From assembly GCA_038214135.1 (NCBI GenBank), contig JBBQSD010000026.1, forward strand, positions 1 through 56,289: a stretch of 56,289 bases of DNA, written 5' to 3'. Positions within the stretch are counted from its first letter, which is position 1; each line of letters starts with the position of its first letter. This DNA is from JANLSE01 sp038214135. GTDB taxonomy: Bacteria > Chloroflexota > Chloroflexia > Chloroflexales > Roseiflexaceae. Position numbers and translations under genes: made by a program. Positions 33,859 through 42,602 of the stretch are shown one piece after another. The notes under the pieces were generated by a model, which was given only the letters and a program-made list of their open reading frames with translations, had not been told where the DNA came from and searched no databases.

Positions 33859-34587
33859 ATGAACCACACCAACAACGCCATTCGCGCCATCCTGTGTGCT
33901 ATGCCGCTAGCACTTCTGAGCACAATCCTGCTGCTCACGCCGAGTGTACCAGCTGACGCTGCACCACGCCCGACACCCAAGCCGCGCCCAACGCAGCAGA
34001 TCCCGACGCCCAAGCCACGCGCAACCCCAATCGCAACCCCAATACCAGTTGCGAACCCGAATGCGGCGCTGGCGACATGCGCCAGTGATATCTATGGACT
34101 CAGCCTGAGCTATACCAAGAGTGGTGGGCTGACGAGTACCACCGCACGAACCCTCAGCGTTCCAACCCAATCCAAAGGCACCATCAATGCAACTATTAAT
34201 GCTGGCAGTACTGCTATCTATGGCCTGACAACAAACAGCGGCGTGCAGACGTTGGCCTATGGTAGTGGCAACGGCTCTGCCGATAGCGCCCTGAGTGTGA
34301 ATGATGCCTCACTCTGCTATCTGCAGTTTACAAAAATGCAGGCCCTGCCTGCCGATGCCGATAGTGCATTGGCATTGCTGAAACAGACATACCCTGGCGT
34401 GCCGCAGCAGGAAGCCTATACAACCAAGGCGATCACAGGCGGCTATCTGTTCACACTCACAACAACCCGCCCAGCCAAAGGCGGTGTGATCAATACCCAG
34501 ACAATTGCACTCAGTGTGGTTGGTGGATCAAAAACGAGCCAGATTGTGCTCAGTGCTACATCTGGCATTGGTTCATTTGCTCAATAG
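33859..34587 (+). CDS. Secreted protein of unknown function with Pro/Thr-rich linker
   Basis: 242 residues. A signal peptide (LCAMPLALLSTILLLTPSVPADAA) is followed by a PRPTPKPRPTQQIPTPKPRA linker. A Ser/Thr/Gly-rich domain follows (about 70-242) with two cysteines that may pair. I recognise no family. AAAGGAGCACGCTC precedes the ATG, a strong ribosome-binding site. It stands alone between the P450 and the sensor kinase, and is probably an exported or surface-attached protein. Confidence 0.75.
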   Translation: MNHTNNAIRAILCAMPLALLSTILLLTPSVPADAAPRPTPKPRPTQQIPTPKPRATPIATPIPVANPNAALATCASDIYGLSLSYTKSGGLTSTTARTLSVPTQSKGTINATINAGSTAIYGLTTNSGVQTLAYGSGNGSADSALSVNDASLCYLQFTKMQALPADADSALALLKQTYPGVPQQEAYTTKAITGGYLFTLTTTRPAKGGVINTQTIALSVVGGSKTSQIVLSATSGIGSFAQ

Positions 34588-34655
34588 GCCCGTTAGGCGT
34601 TAGGCGTTAGAAGATGCGCTGCACAGTGTCTTGTGTGTTATTCTAACTCTGCACG

Positions 34656-34673
34656 GACGCGATATATCGCGTC
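34656..34673. repeat. Perfect 18-bp palindrome
   Basis: GACGCGATATATCGCGTC, in the short gap before the sensor kinase gene. Related to the palindromes at 1628-1647 and 8965-8986. Confidence 0.6.
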
Positions 34674-34700
34674 GCCGCTGAATCCTGAACACTATCGCAC

Positions 34701-36716
34701 ATGAACTATCGTACGCCACACTCCATCTCTCGCTATGTCACGCTTGCACCACTGGCTTTCGTGTGCCTGTTTGAGAGCCTGTTATTGATCTGGCTCATGG
34801 GCAGTCATCGGTTGGAGGCAACACATGTGAGCGTGGCGGTTGCGCTGCTCGTACTTGGCACAGGCCTGCTCCCAGCACTGATACGACCAGGGCAACTCAC
34901 GGCATTGGCTGGCTGTATCGCCACACTGCTCGCAAGTATTGTTATCGCGCCTGTCGATCTGTTGGCACTTCCGGCCTCACTTTCCAGCCCTATGCTGTTC
35001 TCACTGCCTGGTGGCATCATCCTGCGGCTTGTGTGCCTGGCATTGCTCGGCCCAGCATTAGTACACTTTACAGCCCTGTTTCTTTCCCAGCAGCAGCTCT
35101 CGCAAAATCAGATTGGCCTCTCGATTGCCGTTGGTGTGCTACTGATCTGTCTGCTGCTTTGGCTGCCGCACCCAATTCCACTGATCGCAACTGCTATGCT
35201 GATCATCTGGTTTGCGCTGCTGGTGAGCCGTGCAATTCTGCATCTGGTTCGGGCCCAAACGGCTCAGGCACGCCTGTTGCTGGCAACTATTCTGGCTGCG
35301 GAACTACCATTACTGCTACGGCCAATCCTTGTATTGATTGGTATTTCGATCCCATACGAACTGATATTAGTGACGCAACTGTTCCTGCCGATTGGTATTG
35401 GTTATTCAATCCTGCGCCATGATCTGTTTGGGATCGATGCACTGCTGCGGCGGGCGCTGGCCTATACGCTGCTCTCAGTTGTGGTACTCGTCCTCTACTT
35501 CAGCATAACAGCGGTACTAACGCTGCTGTTAGCGGTGATTCTTCCACAGGCTCGTGGTCTGGCAGTGGTTATTGGGCTATTCTCCGCCGCTGCTGCCTTC
35601 GCACCAGTGCGTGGCCGTACACAAGCGCTGATCGACCAGGCGTTCTACCCAGAACGAAGTGTGTTTCGTATGGCACTGAGCCAGGCCCATAGCCAACTAG
35701 CCCAGGTTGTGCAGCGCGATCAGGTATTGGCACTGCTCGAATCCGAGCTTCCGGCACGCCTGGGTGCCACACGGGCCGAATTGACGCTAACAGATGCCAT
35801 AGAAGCATCTAATACTACTCTGCCCGCCGGTTGGTCGATGCGACTTCAGGCTGGTGAAACCATGCTTGGGTACTACTGGCTTGGTTCGCGCCGCTCTGGC
35901 CTGCCCTATGATCAAGCGGAGCAGGCAGCCCTGACCGATCTCATTCGGCAGGCAGCATTAGCATTGGCCTATACCGATACCCTTGAGCAACTGCAAGCCC
36001 TCAACCGCGATTTAGCACAACGAGTAGCCGGGCAGGTGCAACAGATATTCGTGCAGCAGCGTGATCTGCTTGTGGCGGATGAGCGGCGACGCCTGGCCCG
36101 CGATCTGCACGACTCAGTGACGCAGACGCTGTTCAGCCTGCATCTGAGTACACGAGCGATCCGTGGCATGGTACCGCGTGAATCAAGTGCTGCACAGCAC
36201 GCCTTGATCGAACAAGAACAGGCGGCACGCCAGGCGTTGGCCGAGATGCGCGAGTTACTGACCCAACTACGTACGCCAACGAACCAATCTGGTGATACAA
36301 GTGAAATGATCGATTTGGCAGCCGAATTGCGTCTCCAATGTGCAGAACTTCAGCGGCGTGGCGAACTCGATATTACCCTTGATGCCCCGCAAACGGCATT
36401 ATTGCCGAGCGCACATACTGTTGGGCTTGCCCAGATCGCTCGTGAGGCGCTCAATAATATTCTGAAGCACAGTGGAACCCGTTGTGCTCGCGTCATACTC
36501 ACAAGTACGCCAATAGCAACGATGCTGAGTATTGCCGATGATGGGCGCGGCTTCGAGATTGCACGTGTTGCTGGTGAGCACTATGGAATACGCGGTATGC
36601 GTGAGCGGGCAGATGCATGTGGCGCTGTGCTAGAAGTGTTATCATCAACAGGGCAGGGAACGATTGTGCAAGCGAGTATCCAGGAGACAGGAGTCGGAAT
36701 TCAGAATGGTGCTTGA
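34701..36716 (+). CDS. Sensor histidine kinase, HisKA_3 (NarX/DesK-like) with multi-pass sensor
   Basis: 671 residues. About eight hydrophobic segments run up to residue 300, ending in the RHDLFGIDALLRRALAY block common in this sensor type. A GAF-like or linker region (about 320-430) and a coiled coil follow. The HisKA_3 box is RRRLARDLHDSVTQTLFSL with His470. The ATPase has EALNNILKHSG, DDGRGF and GIRGMRERA. It phosphorylates the NarL-type regulator at 36923. The last residues (about QETGVGIQNGA) are encoded by a degenerate TGACTCC repeat (36675-36707), so the natural C-terminus was replaced or extended by repeat DNA. Confidence 0.92.
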   Translation: MNYRTPHSISRYVTLAPLAFVCLFESLLLIWLMGSHRLEATHVSVAVALLVLGTGLLPALIRPGQLTALAGCIATLLASIVIAPVDLLALPASLSSPMLFSLPGGIILRLVCLALLGPALVHFTALFLSQQQLSQNQIGLSIAVGVLLICLLLWLPHPIPLIATAMLIIWFALLVSRAILHLVRAQTAQARLLLATILAAELPLLLRPILVLIGISIPYELILVTQLFLPIGIGYSILRHDLFGIDALLRRALAYTLLSVVVLVLYFSITAVLTLLLAVILPQARGLAVVIGLFSAAAAFAPVRGRTQALIDQAFYPERSVFRMALSQAHSQLAQVVQRDQVLALLESELPARLGATRAELTLTDAIEASNTTLPAGWSMRLQAGETMLGYYWLGSRRSGLPYDQAEQAALTDLIRQAALALAYTDTLEQLQALNRDLAQRVAGQVQQIFVQQRDLLVADERRRLARDLHDSVTQTLFSLHLSTRAIRGMVPRESSAAQHALIEQEQAARQALAEMRELLTQLRTPTNQSGDTSEMIDLAAELRLQCAELQRRGELDITLDAPQTALLPSAHTVGLAQIAREALNNILKHSGTRCARVILTSTPIATMLSIADDGRGFEIARVAGEHYGIRGMRERADACGAVLEVLSSTGQGTIVQASIQETGVGIQNGA

Positions 36717-36755
36717 GCCAGGCCAGTGGCACAACGGTGGAACTTCAACAATGGC

Positions 36756-36839
36756 ATGTCATGCTGAGCGAAGCATCTCGCATTCTGATGGCAAGACGAG
36801 ACCCTTGGCCCAAAGGGCACCCCTCGCTCAGCATGACAT
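36756..36839. repeat. Short MITE-like element with perfect 16-bp terminal inverted repeats
   Basis: ATGTCATGCTGAGCGA at 36756-36771 and TCGCTCAGCATGACAT at 36824-36839 enclose 52 bases with TTGGCCCAAAGGGC inside. It lies between the kinase and regulator genes. No coding capacity. Confidence 0.8.
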
Positions 36840-36878
36840 ACAATCCGCTGCATATTTCTGAAACTTTGTACGAGGGCA

Positions 36879-36914
36879 ATATTCTGACTCCTGACTCCTG
36901 ACTTCTGACTCCTG
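36879..36914. repeat. TGACTCC repeat directly before the response regulator
   Basis: ATATTC followed by TGACTCC, TGACTCC, TGACTTC and TGACTCC. It ends 8 bases before the ATG of the response regulator, where a ribosome-binding site would be expected. Confidence 0.8.
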
Positions 36915-36922
36915 GTAGCAAA

Positions 36923-37576
36923 ATGATTACGATTCTGATTGCAGACGACCACGAACTTGTACGGCGCGGCCTGCGCATGACGATTGCTGGCGAGAGCGAT
37001 ATGCAGCTTGTTGGCGAGGCGCAGACTGGCCGTGAGACGGTTGCATTGGTATTGGCGCTGCTGCCGGATGTTCTATTGCTGGACATCCAGATGCCGGACA
37101 TGGACGGTGTCGCGGCGACGGTTGCGATTCGATCAACACATCCAGAAATCGCAATCCTGATCCTCACCAGCTTCGGCAGCGATACGCAGATCCATGCGGC
37201 ACTACGGGCTGGTGCAAGCGGCTATTTGCTCAAGGACGTGAGTGGTGATTCACTATTGGCGGCGATTCGGGGTGTTGCCAATGGTGATCCCCAACTGCAC
37301 CCACATGTGGCACGCAGGCTCATGGCAACGGTTCCGCTACCACCCGATCCACTATCCATACTCACTACCCGCGAGCGCGAGGTTCTGCGGCTGCTTGGCA
37401 GTGGGCACAATAATCGCGAGATTGCAGCAGCACTCGTACTGACCGAAACAACCGTGAAGGGCTATGTCAGCGATCTCTTTAGTAAACTGCATGTCACTGA
37501 TCGAACCCAGGCAGCACTTCTTGCAGTTCGCTATGGGCTTGTTGCAGCACACGAATTGCCAGATTTTTCAGGTTGA
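36923..37576 (+). CDS. NarL/LuxR-family response regulator
   Basis: 217 residues. The receiver domain (1-120) has ILIADDHELVRRGLR, the phosphoacceptor Asp54 in LLLDIQMPD and LKDVSGD near 103-109. The LuxR-type helix-turn-helix (about 150-215) has LTTREREVLRLLGSGHNNREIA and TVKGYVSDLFSKL. It pairs with the upstream sensor kinase; 206 bases of repeats separate the two. No Shine-Dalgarno sequence is visible, because the upstream bases are TGACTCC repeat. Confidence 0.94.
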   Translation: MITILIADDHELVRRGLRMTIAGESDMQLVGEAQTGRETVALVLALLPDVLLLDIQMPDMDGVAATVAIRSTHPEIAILILTSFGSDTQIHAALRAGASGYLLKDVSGDSLLAAIRGVANGDPQLHPHVARRLMATVPLPPDPLSILTTREREVLRLLGSGHNNREIAAALVLTETTVKGYVSDLFSKLHVTDRTQAALLAVRYGLVAAHELPDFSG

Positions 37577-37697
37577 GTGTTGAACTGAATCGAAAGAACA
37601 AATGAACATTGAACAGTGTGCTGCTTGTTCGCTTGTTCATGCACAACGGAACAAATGAACAAGAGCCTGATGCTTACGGATTCCCTCTATAAGATTA

Positions 37698-39533
37698 TCA
37701 GTGAACGGCTGATCCAAAATGCTCATACAATGGCAGATCGGCGGCTGTGGCTCCGTGCGACTGACTCGATGGTGGCAGGCCGTTCTTGAGGTAGTACAAA
37801 TCGGCAATGATTTGTGCCTGTTGTTCGCGGTTGAAGCTTAAGAACCCCTGGCCAACATCCTTGCGTTTCTGCAATTCCGCAGCGCCACCATAATCATACC
37901 CCTCGCGAGTGTTCTGGGCATGAATTGCCTGTGGCATATAGATCGCGCCAGCATGATCATACTGCCAGACATGCGCTAGCTCATGGATCAGCGTGTGATC
38001 ATCCATCGTTCCCCAACCATTGATAATATGGAAACTTGTATACTCCCGATCCGTCCAGGATGGGCCAATCAGCGCGTGTTCGTCCACCCGCACGAGGTTA
38101 TATTCGATTGAGCCACCAAACACACTGGTGGCCTTGCGGATCTCTGGGCCGCTGAGCGAGCGCGTGTTGAACTTCGCAAAATCCATAAGCGTTTCATACA
38201 TTTCGCCAACTCCGGCAACTTCCAACAGATCAATAACCGCTGTGCCAAGCCATTCCAGGAAATTGACCCAGGTTCCCGCTTTGCTAAGCGATTCCCACCA
38301 ACTCAACGACCAGGGCTTCAGGCTCAGCACCCCAGACCAGAGTGTGTGCATGAGCCGCCCAAGGCGGCCTGGCAGCTTCTTGAACCAGTATACAACTCGG
38401 TGGAAAATACCCCAGACTTTATCCCATAACTGAATGCCAAGATATGCCACAAATTTGAGCACGATCTTGCCATATTTTAGAACAAGATCAATAAAGCGCT
38501 TGCCGATCGTGAGTACCAGATCGATAAAGGCTTTGCCATATTTACGCACAAGATCGATGATGATCTTGCCAAAATCCTTGATCAGATTGATCAGCGTATT
38601 GCCAAACTTCTTGATTAGGTTAATAATGATGCTGCCATATTTTTCGATCAGATCGATGCAGAATTTCCCAAAGCGATTCACGAGATCGACAACAATATTG
38701 CCAAATTTCTTGGCCAGGTTCAGGGCGATGCTGCCAAACTTGCTGACCATCCGAACGAAGCCCTGGCCCAATTTGCCTGCCAGATCAACAAATTCTCGGC
38801 CAAATCTGCTCGCCAGATCAACAAAGCCCTTGCCGAACTTCGCCGCTAGGTTGACAAAGCCCTGGCCAAACTGGGTTGCCATGTTGACAAAGCCCTGGCC
38901 AAATCGTTGCGCCAGATTCACAAATCCCTTACCAAATTGCTTGACACCATCAGCGATTGCGCTGCCAACGCTACTCACAGCATTGCCAACCGCATTCACC
39001 CCTTGTTTGATGCCGCTGCCAACCGCACTCGCAGCACTGCCGATTGCGCTTACCCCCTGCTTGATGCCGCTGCCAACCGCACTCGCAGCGCTTCCAACTG
39101 CGTTGCCAACGGCACTCGCGCCCTTCTTAATGCCGCCCCATACATCGCCAAAGAACCCACGCTGAACACGTTGGCTCTCGCCAAGAGTTGGAGCGGATGG
39201 CGCATGGGCAGGCTGTTGCTGCATTTCTTTGGAAATTGCATTGCCTGCGGTAACGGGTACACGACGCTTGGTGGGCGCTATTGGAGCTATAGCAGATTGT
39301 TGCAGGCGTTGCGTCACAGAGCGATTACCAACCGTGCGTTGCAGCATGGTTATTTCGTTATGCGATAGCGCATGGGGCGCGTGCATGGCCCGCTGTGCAA
39401 TATTGATCGAACCCGCACCATACTGGAGGCTTGCCGATTGCTCGACACTCGCCGTCCGTTCAGGGCTCGCTGTTTGCGAGAACTGCGACACTGGTTGGAT
39501 CTCAGGCCGTTTTGTACGTTGTCTTTTTCGCAT
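37698..39533 (-). CDS. Hendecad-repeat protein with C-terminal HExxH metallopeptidase motif (eCIS-cargo-like)
   Basis: 611 residues, no signal peptide. The N-terminus is disordered and has a ITMLQRTVGNRSVTQRL motif (61-77) of the kind seen ahead of DUF4157-type proteins, which are often linked to extracellular contractile injection systems. Residues 135-198 are Gly/Ala-rich with a near-duplicated GSAASAVGSGIKQGV. Residues 199-363 hold about 15 tandem 11-residue units of the pattern (K/R)FGxxFVxLAx, turning more aliphatic along the array. A Trp-rich segment follows (365-435). The C-terminal domain has IHELAHVWQYDHAG (516-529), a zinc-peptidase HExxH. It begins 7 bases after the rtcB stop with AGGTGAT as ribosome-binding site, so the two are probably coupled. 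Function unknown; toxin or effector role is inference. Confidence 0.7.
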   Translation of the reverse strand: MRKRQRTKRPEIQPVSQFSQTASPERTASVEQSASLQYGAGSINIAQRAMHAPHALSHNEITMLQRTVGNRSVTQRLQQSAIAPIAPTKRRVPVTAGNAISKEMQQQPAHAPSAPTLGESQRVQRGFFGDVWGGIKKGASAVGNAVGSAASAVGSGIKQGVSAIGSAASAVGSGIKQGVNAVGNAVSSVGSAIADGVKQFGKGFVNLAQRFGQGFVNMATQFGQGFVNLAAKFGKGFVDLASRFGREFVDLAGKLGQGFVRMVSKFGSIALNLAKKFGNIVVDLVNRFGKFCIDLIEKYGSIIINLIKKFGNTLINLIKDFGKIIIDLVRKYGKAFIDLVLTIGKRFIDLVLKYGKIVLKFVAYLGIQLWDKVWGIFHRVVYWFKKLPGRLGRLMHTLWSGVLSLKPWSLSWWESLSKAGTWVNFLEWLGTAVIDLLEVAGVGEMYETLMDFAKFNTRSLSGPEIRKATSVFGGSIEYNLVRVDEHALIGPSWTDREYTSFHIINGWGTMDDHTLIHELAHVWQYDHAGAIYMPQAIHAQNTREGYDYGGAAELQKRKDVGQGFLSFNREQQAQIIADLYYLKNGLPPSSQSHGATAADLPLYEHFGSAVH

Positions 39534-39540
39534 ATATCAC

Positions 39541-40884
39541 CTAATCATCGCCTGCTTCGCCTGCCATGATCACCGCAACTGGCCGCATGCGCGCCAATGG
39601 CTGCACCAAGCCAGCATCAACCTGGATCTGCATAACCCGCTCAATATCTTTGTAGGCCTGTGGCGCTTCATCGATACTCAGCCCGGCCACCAGGACATCG
39701 CGCGCTTTCAGCAGATCCGAAACGGCCCGCGGGCTGATGCTGGCGCGGGCCTGGGTGCGGCTACTGCGCCGCCCAGCGCCGTGTGATGCGCTATTCAGGG
39801 ATGCTGCAACACCCTGGCCCATAACAATAAATGAATCGCTGCCCATGCTGCCGGGGATCACGCCAAGTTCACCAACCCCTGCCGGTGTCGCGCCCTTGCG
39901 ATGGATGATCAGATCGCCAGAACGCCAGGCGAAGTTATGATGGTTCTGCACAACGGTGAGTGCTTTCAGGCGTGTACGGCGGGCAAAGGCTGCGTGAATA
40001 ACCTCGTGATTGGCTCGTGCAAACGCGCCAGCCAGTTCCATGGCCTGCCAGTATTCCTGGCCTGCCTCGCGATCAAGATCAAGCCATTCATACATCCTTG
40101 GTGTTTGGGAATGGCGGGCCGTTTCCTGAGCGGCCAGGCGCATATAGGCATTGGCAATGGCAAAGCCCACACCCCGCGATCCACTATGGGTCAGCAACCC
40201 ACAGAAGCGGGTTGGGAGTGCCAGTGGTTGCGAGTCCTCATCGGATGCCGCAATCCGTTCGCCAATCACCAGTTCTGCAAAATGATTGCCACTGCCGCTG
40301 GTGCCAAGCTGGGCTGTTGCCTTAGACTGAAGCCCACGCAGTTGCGATGTTAATCCCCAACGCGAATCCTCAAGCACTTCATGATCGGCTTGACGCGGGC
40401 GTACTCCACCAATTCCAAAGACGGTCACTGCCTGGAGATCGGCCAGCAATTCTTTTCGGCGCAGAAGCAGTGTATCGGGATCTTCATCGAAGATCGTCAG
40501 ATGCATACGGCAGCCAATATCGACTCCGACCATGGCTGGTGCAATCGCACGATGGGCGGCAAACACGCCGCCAATTGGCAGTGCATAGCCAGGGTGGGCA
40601 TCTGGCATCAGCGCACCAGAAACAGCAATTGGCAGGCGTAAGGCCAGAGTCAGTTGATCAAGCGCGGCCTGATCAATATCGCTGCCAATCTCGCCATACA
40701 CCTGGAATGGTTGCGGCGCATCACGCAGTGGCTGCGGCGTGAATGGCGGGCCAAATTCCGCCGTAATCGCCGCAATAATCGCATCGACAGCGCTGCCATC
40801 CTTTTTTAACGCCGCAGCGCGCTTTGCAATCGCAGTGAAGCGTTTATCGCCCTTCCAGGGCGCAATGATCTCGTGTGCTTTCAT
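39541..40884 (-). CDS. rtcB: RtcB-family RNA ligase
   Basis: 447 residues. Conserved blocks: SGALMPDAHPGYALPIGGVF, VGVDIGCRMHL, LGTSGSGNHFAEL, LTHSGSRGVG, HNFAW, PGSMGSDSFIV and SHGAGRRSSRTQA, with the GMP-accepting His expected in the last one. These are the Mn2+-binding and guanylylation motifs. RtcB seals 2',3'-cyclic phosphate and 5'-OH RNA ends, for repair of cleaved RNAs. No rtcA or rtcR is nearby. It directly precedes the hendecad-repeat protein gene on the minus strand. The length is within the family range. Confidence 0.94.
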   Translation of the reverse strand: MKAHEIIAPWKGDKRFTAIAKRAAALKKDGSAVDAIIAAITAEFGPPFTPQPLRDAPQPFQVYGEIGSDIDQAALDQLTLALRLPIAVSGALMPDAHPGYALPIGGVFAAHRAIAPAMVGVDIGCRMHLTIFDEDPDTLLLRRKELLADLQAVTVFGIGGVRPRQADHEVLEDSRWGLTSQLRGLQSKATAQLGTSGSGNHFAELVIGERIAASDEDSQPLALPTRFCGLLTHSGSRGVGFAIANAYMRLAAQETARHSQTPRMYEWLDLDREAGQEYWQAMELAGAFARANHEVIHAAFARRTRLKALTVVQNHHNFAWRSGDLIIHRKGATPAGVGELGVIPGSMGSDSFIVMGQGVAASLNSASHGAGRRSSRTQARASISPRAVSDLLKARDVLVAGLSIDEAPQAYKDIERVMQIQVDAGLVQPLARMRPVAVIMAGEAGDD

Positions 40885-40982
40885 AGGATGCTATTGTAGC
40901 ATGGACTATCCGGTTTTTAAAGAGATGAGTGCAGATCGGGTGCGGTATACCGTTATGCAACGATATCCAAGCCGATCATCGT

Positions 40983-41004
40983 GGGCAGACCCGTGTGTCT
41001 GCCC
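40983..41004. repeat. GGGCAGAC-type palindrome
   Basis: GGGCAGAC, CCGTGT, GTCTGCCC: an 8-bp perfect stem with a 6-base loop. The interval 40885-41145 shows no gene. Confidence 0.55.
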
Positions 41005-41145
41005 TACCCGGTGGGGTTTGCCGTGGCGGTTCTCTCTGAACCTATACGTCATAGCATCTCCTGCCGTATAGGGTTCGATTAATTTCGGCTATACTACACG
41101 ATAGCGCAGAGCGTACCCGATGATTGAAGTGCCAGAAGGGTGAGT

Positions 41146-41847
41146 ATGCTTACTGACATCATGGCTACATGGAGTCGTTGGGATATTCTGATGCCCGTGG
41201 GCTTGGGCATACTCTCAATGCTGTTCTGGCGCGTTCCAGGCCTAAAGTTACTTTTCTATCCATTCCAGTTGCTCAATACCTTTATCCACGAATTGAGCCA
41301 TGGATTCATTGCGCTGCTGACGGGCGGTGGCTTCCAATATATGCTTATTCACCGCAATACCGAGGGTGTTGCCTATATACGGCGAAGCAAGACTGGTATT
41401 GTGGCAACGGCTGGCTACCTTGGCGCAGTGCTTGTGAGCGGGTTATTCATCCAATTGCCCACCACACGGACGCCCGCGCCACTTGTGCTGATCTGGATTG
41501 GTATCACCCTGTTTGTGATGAGTGCCACCTTTGTTCGTAATCTGTTTGGCCTGATCTCTGGGATTGTGCTTGCAGTTGCGCTGGTTGGTGCTGGGCGTGT
41601 ACTTGATGATCATGCTGCACGGCTGCTGCTTGGCGTTTTCGCCGTTCAAATGCCGCTGATGGCTATGCGTAGCCTATTGATTCTTGTGCGCCTCTCGCTT
41701 CATCCGGCCCGGCCTGATGGACTCAATGATGCCCAACAATTACAAAAGATTACTGGTATACCAGCAGTGATCTGGGCGCTGCTGTGGTGCCTGATTGGCC
41801 TTGGAATAGTTCTGGTTGCAGTGACGATTGCTTATCGGTATCGGTAG
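41146..41847 (+). CDS. M50B-like membrane zinc peptidase
   Basis: 233 residues with about six hydrophobic segments. HELSHGFIALLTGGGF (His48, Glu49, His52) is the zinc motif inside the membrane, and AGYLGAVLVSG is the typical second motif. This is the peptidase M50B-like family, distantly related to site-2 proteases; a third zinc ligand is not obvious. GAAGGGTGAGT precedes the ATG at 41146; the GTG at 41140 is a possible alternative start. It is followed 14 bases later by the HlyIII gene on the same strand. Confidence 0.82.
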   Translation: MLTDIMATWSRWDILMPVGLGILSMLFWRVPGLKLLFYPFQLLNTFIHELSHGFIALLTGGGFQYMLIHRNTEGVAYIRRSKTGIVATAGYLGAVLVSGLFIQLPTTRTPAPLVLIWIGITLFVMSATFVRNLFGLISGIVLAVALVGAGRVLDDHAARLLLGVFAVQMPLMAMRSLLILVRLSLHPARPDGLNDAQQLQKITGIPAVIWALLWCLIGLGIVLVAVTIAYRYR

Positions 41848-41861
41848 AGGTGGCGGTGATA

Positions 41862-42545
41862 ATGCAGAAACCACGCATGGATCCCATGATCTCGTCTATC
41901 GATAGCAATGAGTATGTCAATGCGATCAGCCATCTGATTGGCGCGATTCTATCGATCTCGGCACTGGTAATCCTGGTAACGCTGGCAGTACAACACCAAA
42001 ACTGGACGAATGTGATCAGCTTTTCGATCTATGGGATCAGCATGCTGCTTTCGTTCATTGCCAGTTGCCTTTTACATTTCTTCCTGCTGTTTGGCATCTA
42101 TAAGCGAGTGTTTGGTATTCTTGATCATTGTGCGATCTATCTGCTGATTGCCGGAACATACACACCATTCTGTCTGACGATCTTCGATGGGGTGATGGGA
42201 TGGGTGTTATTTGGCCTGATCTGGAGCCTGGCGATCTTTTTTATTGTGATCAAGGCCGTCTTCTTTACCAAGCTCTCGATGCTGCTCTCGAATGGCAGTT
42301 ACCTGTTGATGGGTTGGCTGGTGGTCTTTTTTCTCTTCCCGATCTACACCCGTCTCGGGCTGAGTGCTATTGCGTTGATGACGATTGGTGGGCTGTTCTA
42401 TACAGTAGGGGCCATTATCTTTGCGCGTGGCGTACCAAATCCATGGCCACCCTATTTTGGCAACCACGAGATCTGGCATGTTGCGGTGCTGCTTGGCAAT
42501 ATCATGTTCTTTGTTGTGCTGTTGCTGTTTATTGTTCCGGCATAG
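41862..42545 (+). CDS. Hemolysin III family (PAQR-type) membrane protein
   Basis: 227 residues with seven hydrophobic segments. The family residues are visible: NAISHLIGAILSI in segment 1, SCLLHFF, ILDHCAIYLLIAGTYTPF in segments 2-3, and the final NHEIWHVAVLLGN. The Ser/His/Asp/His set forms a zinc site as in PAQR hydrolases. Function in bacteria is uncertain. The ATG at 41862 starts near the end of the M50B-like gene, so an operon is likely. Confidence 0.9.
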   Translation: MQKPRMDPMISSIDSNEYVNAISHLIGAILSISALVILVTLAVQHQNWTNVISFSIYGISMLLSFIASCLLHFFLLFGIYKRVFGILDHCAIYLLIAGTYTPFCLTIFDGVMGWVLFGLIWSLAIFFIVIKAVFFTKLSMLLSNGSYLLMGWLVVFFLFPIYTRLGLSAIALMTIGGLFYTVGAIIFARGVPNPWPPYFGNHEIWHVAVLLGNIMFFVVLLLFIVPA

Positions 42546-42561
42546 CCCATCGTGCTATAAT
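42532..42561 (+). promoter_or_regulatory. Possible promoter of the YgjP-like gene
   Basis: TTGTTC at 42532-42537, an 18-base spacer and TATAAT at 42556-42561. The -35 lies in the last codons of the HlyIII gene. Confidence 0.45.
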
Positions 42562-42602
42562 CAGCCATAGTAGAACACGCAATCGCAAAAGGGTATTGAT
42601 TC

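Noticed and set aside
38434..39165. 243-residue plus-strand repeat ORF
   Set aside because: Mirror of the 33-base repeats of the hendecad protein; its Leu/Pro/Asn pattern follows from the reverse complement.
41060..41080. tRNA-like TAGGGTTCGATTAA segment
   Set aside because: Only a T-loop-like word; no acceptor or anticodon stems can be drawn around it.
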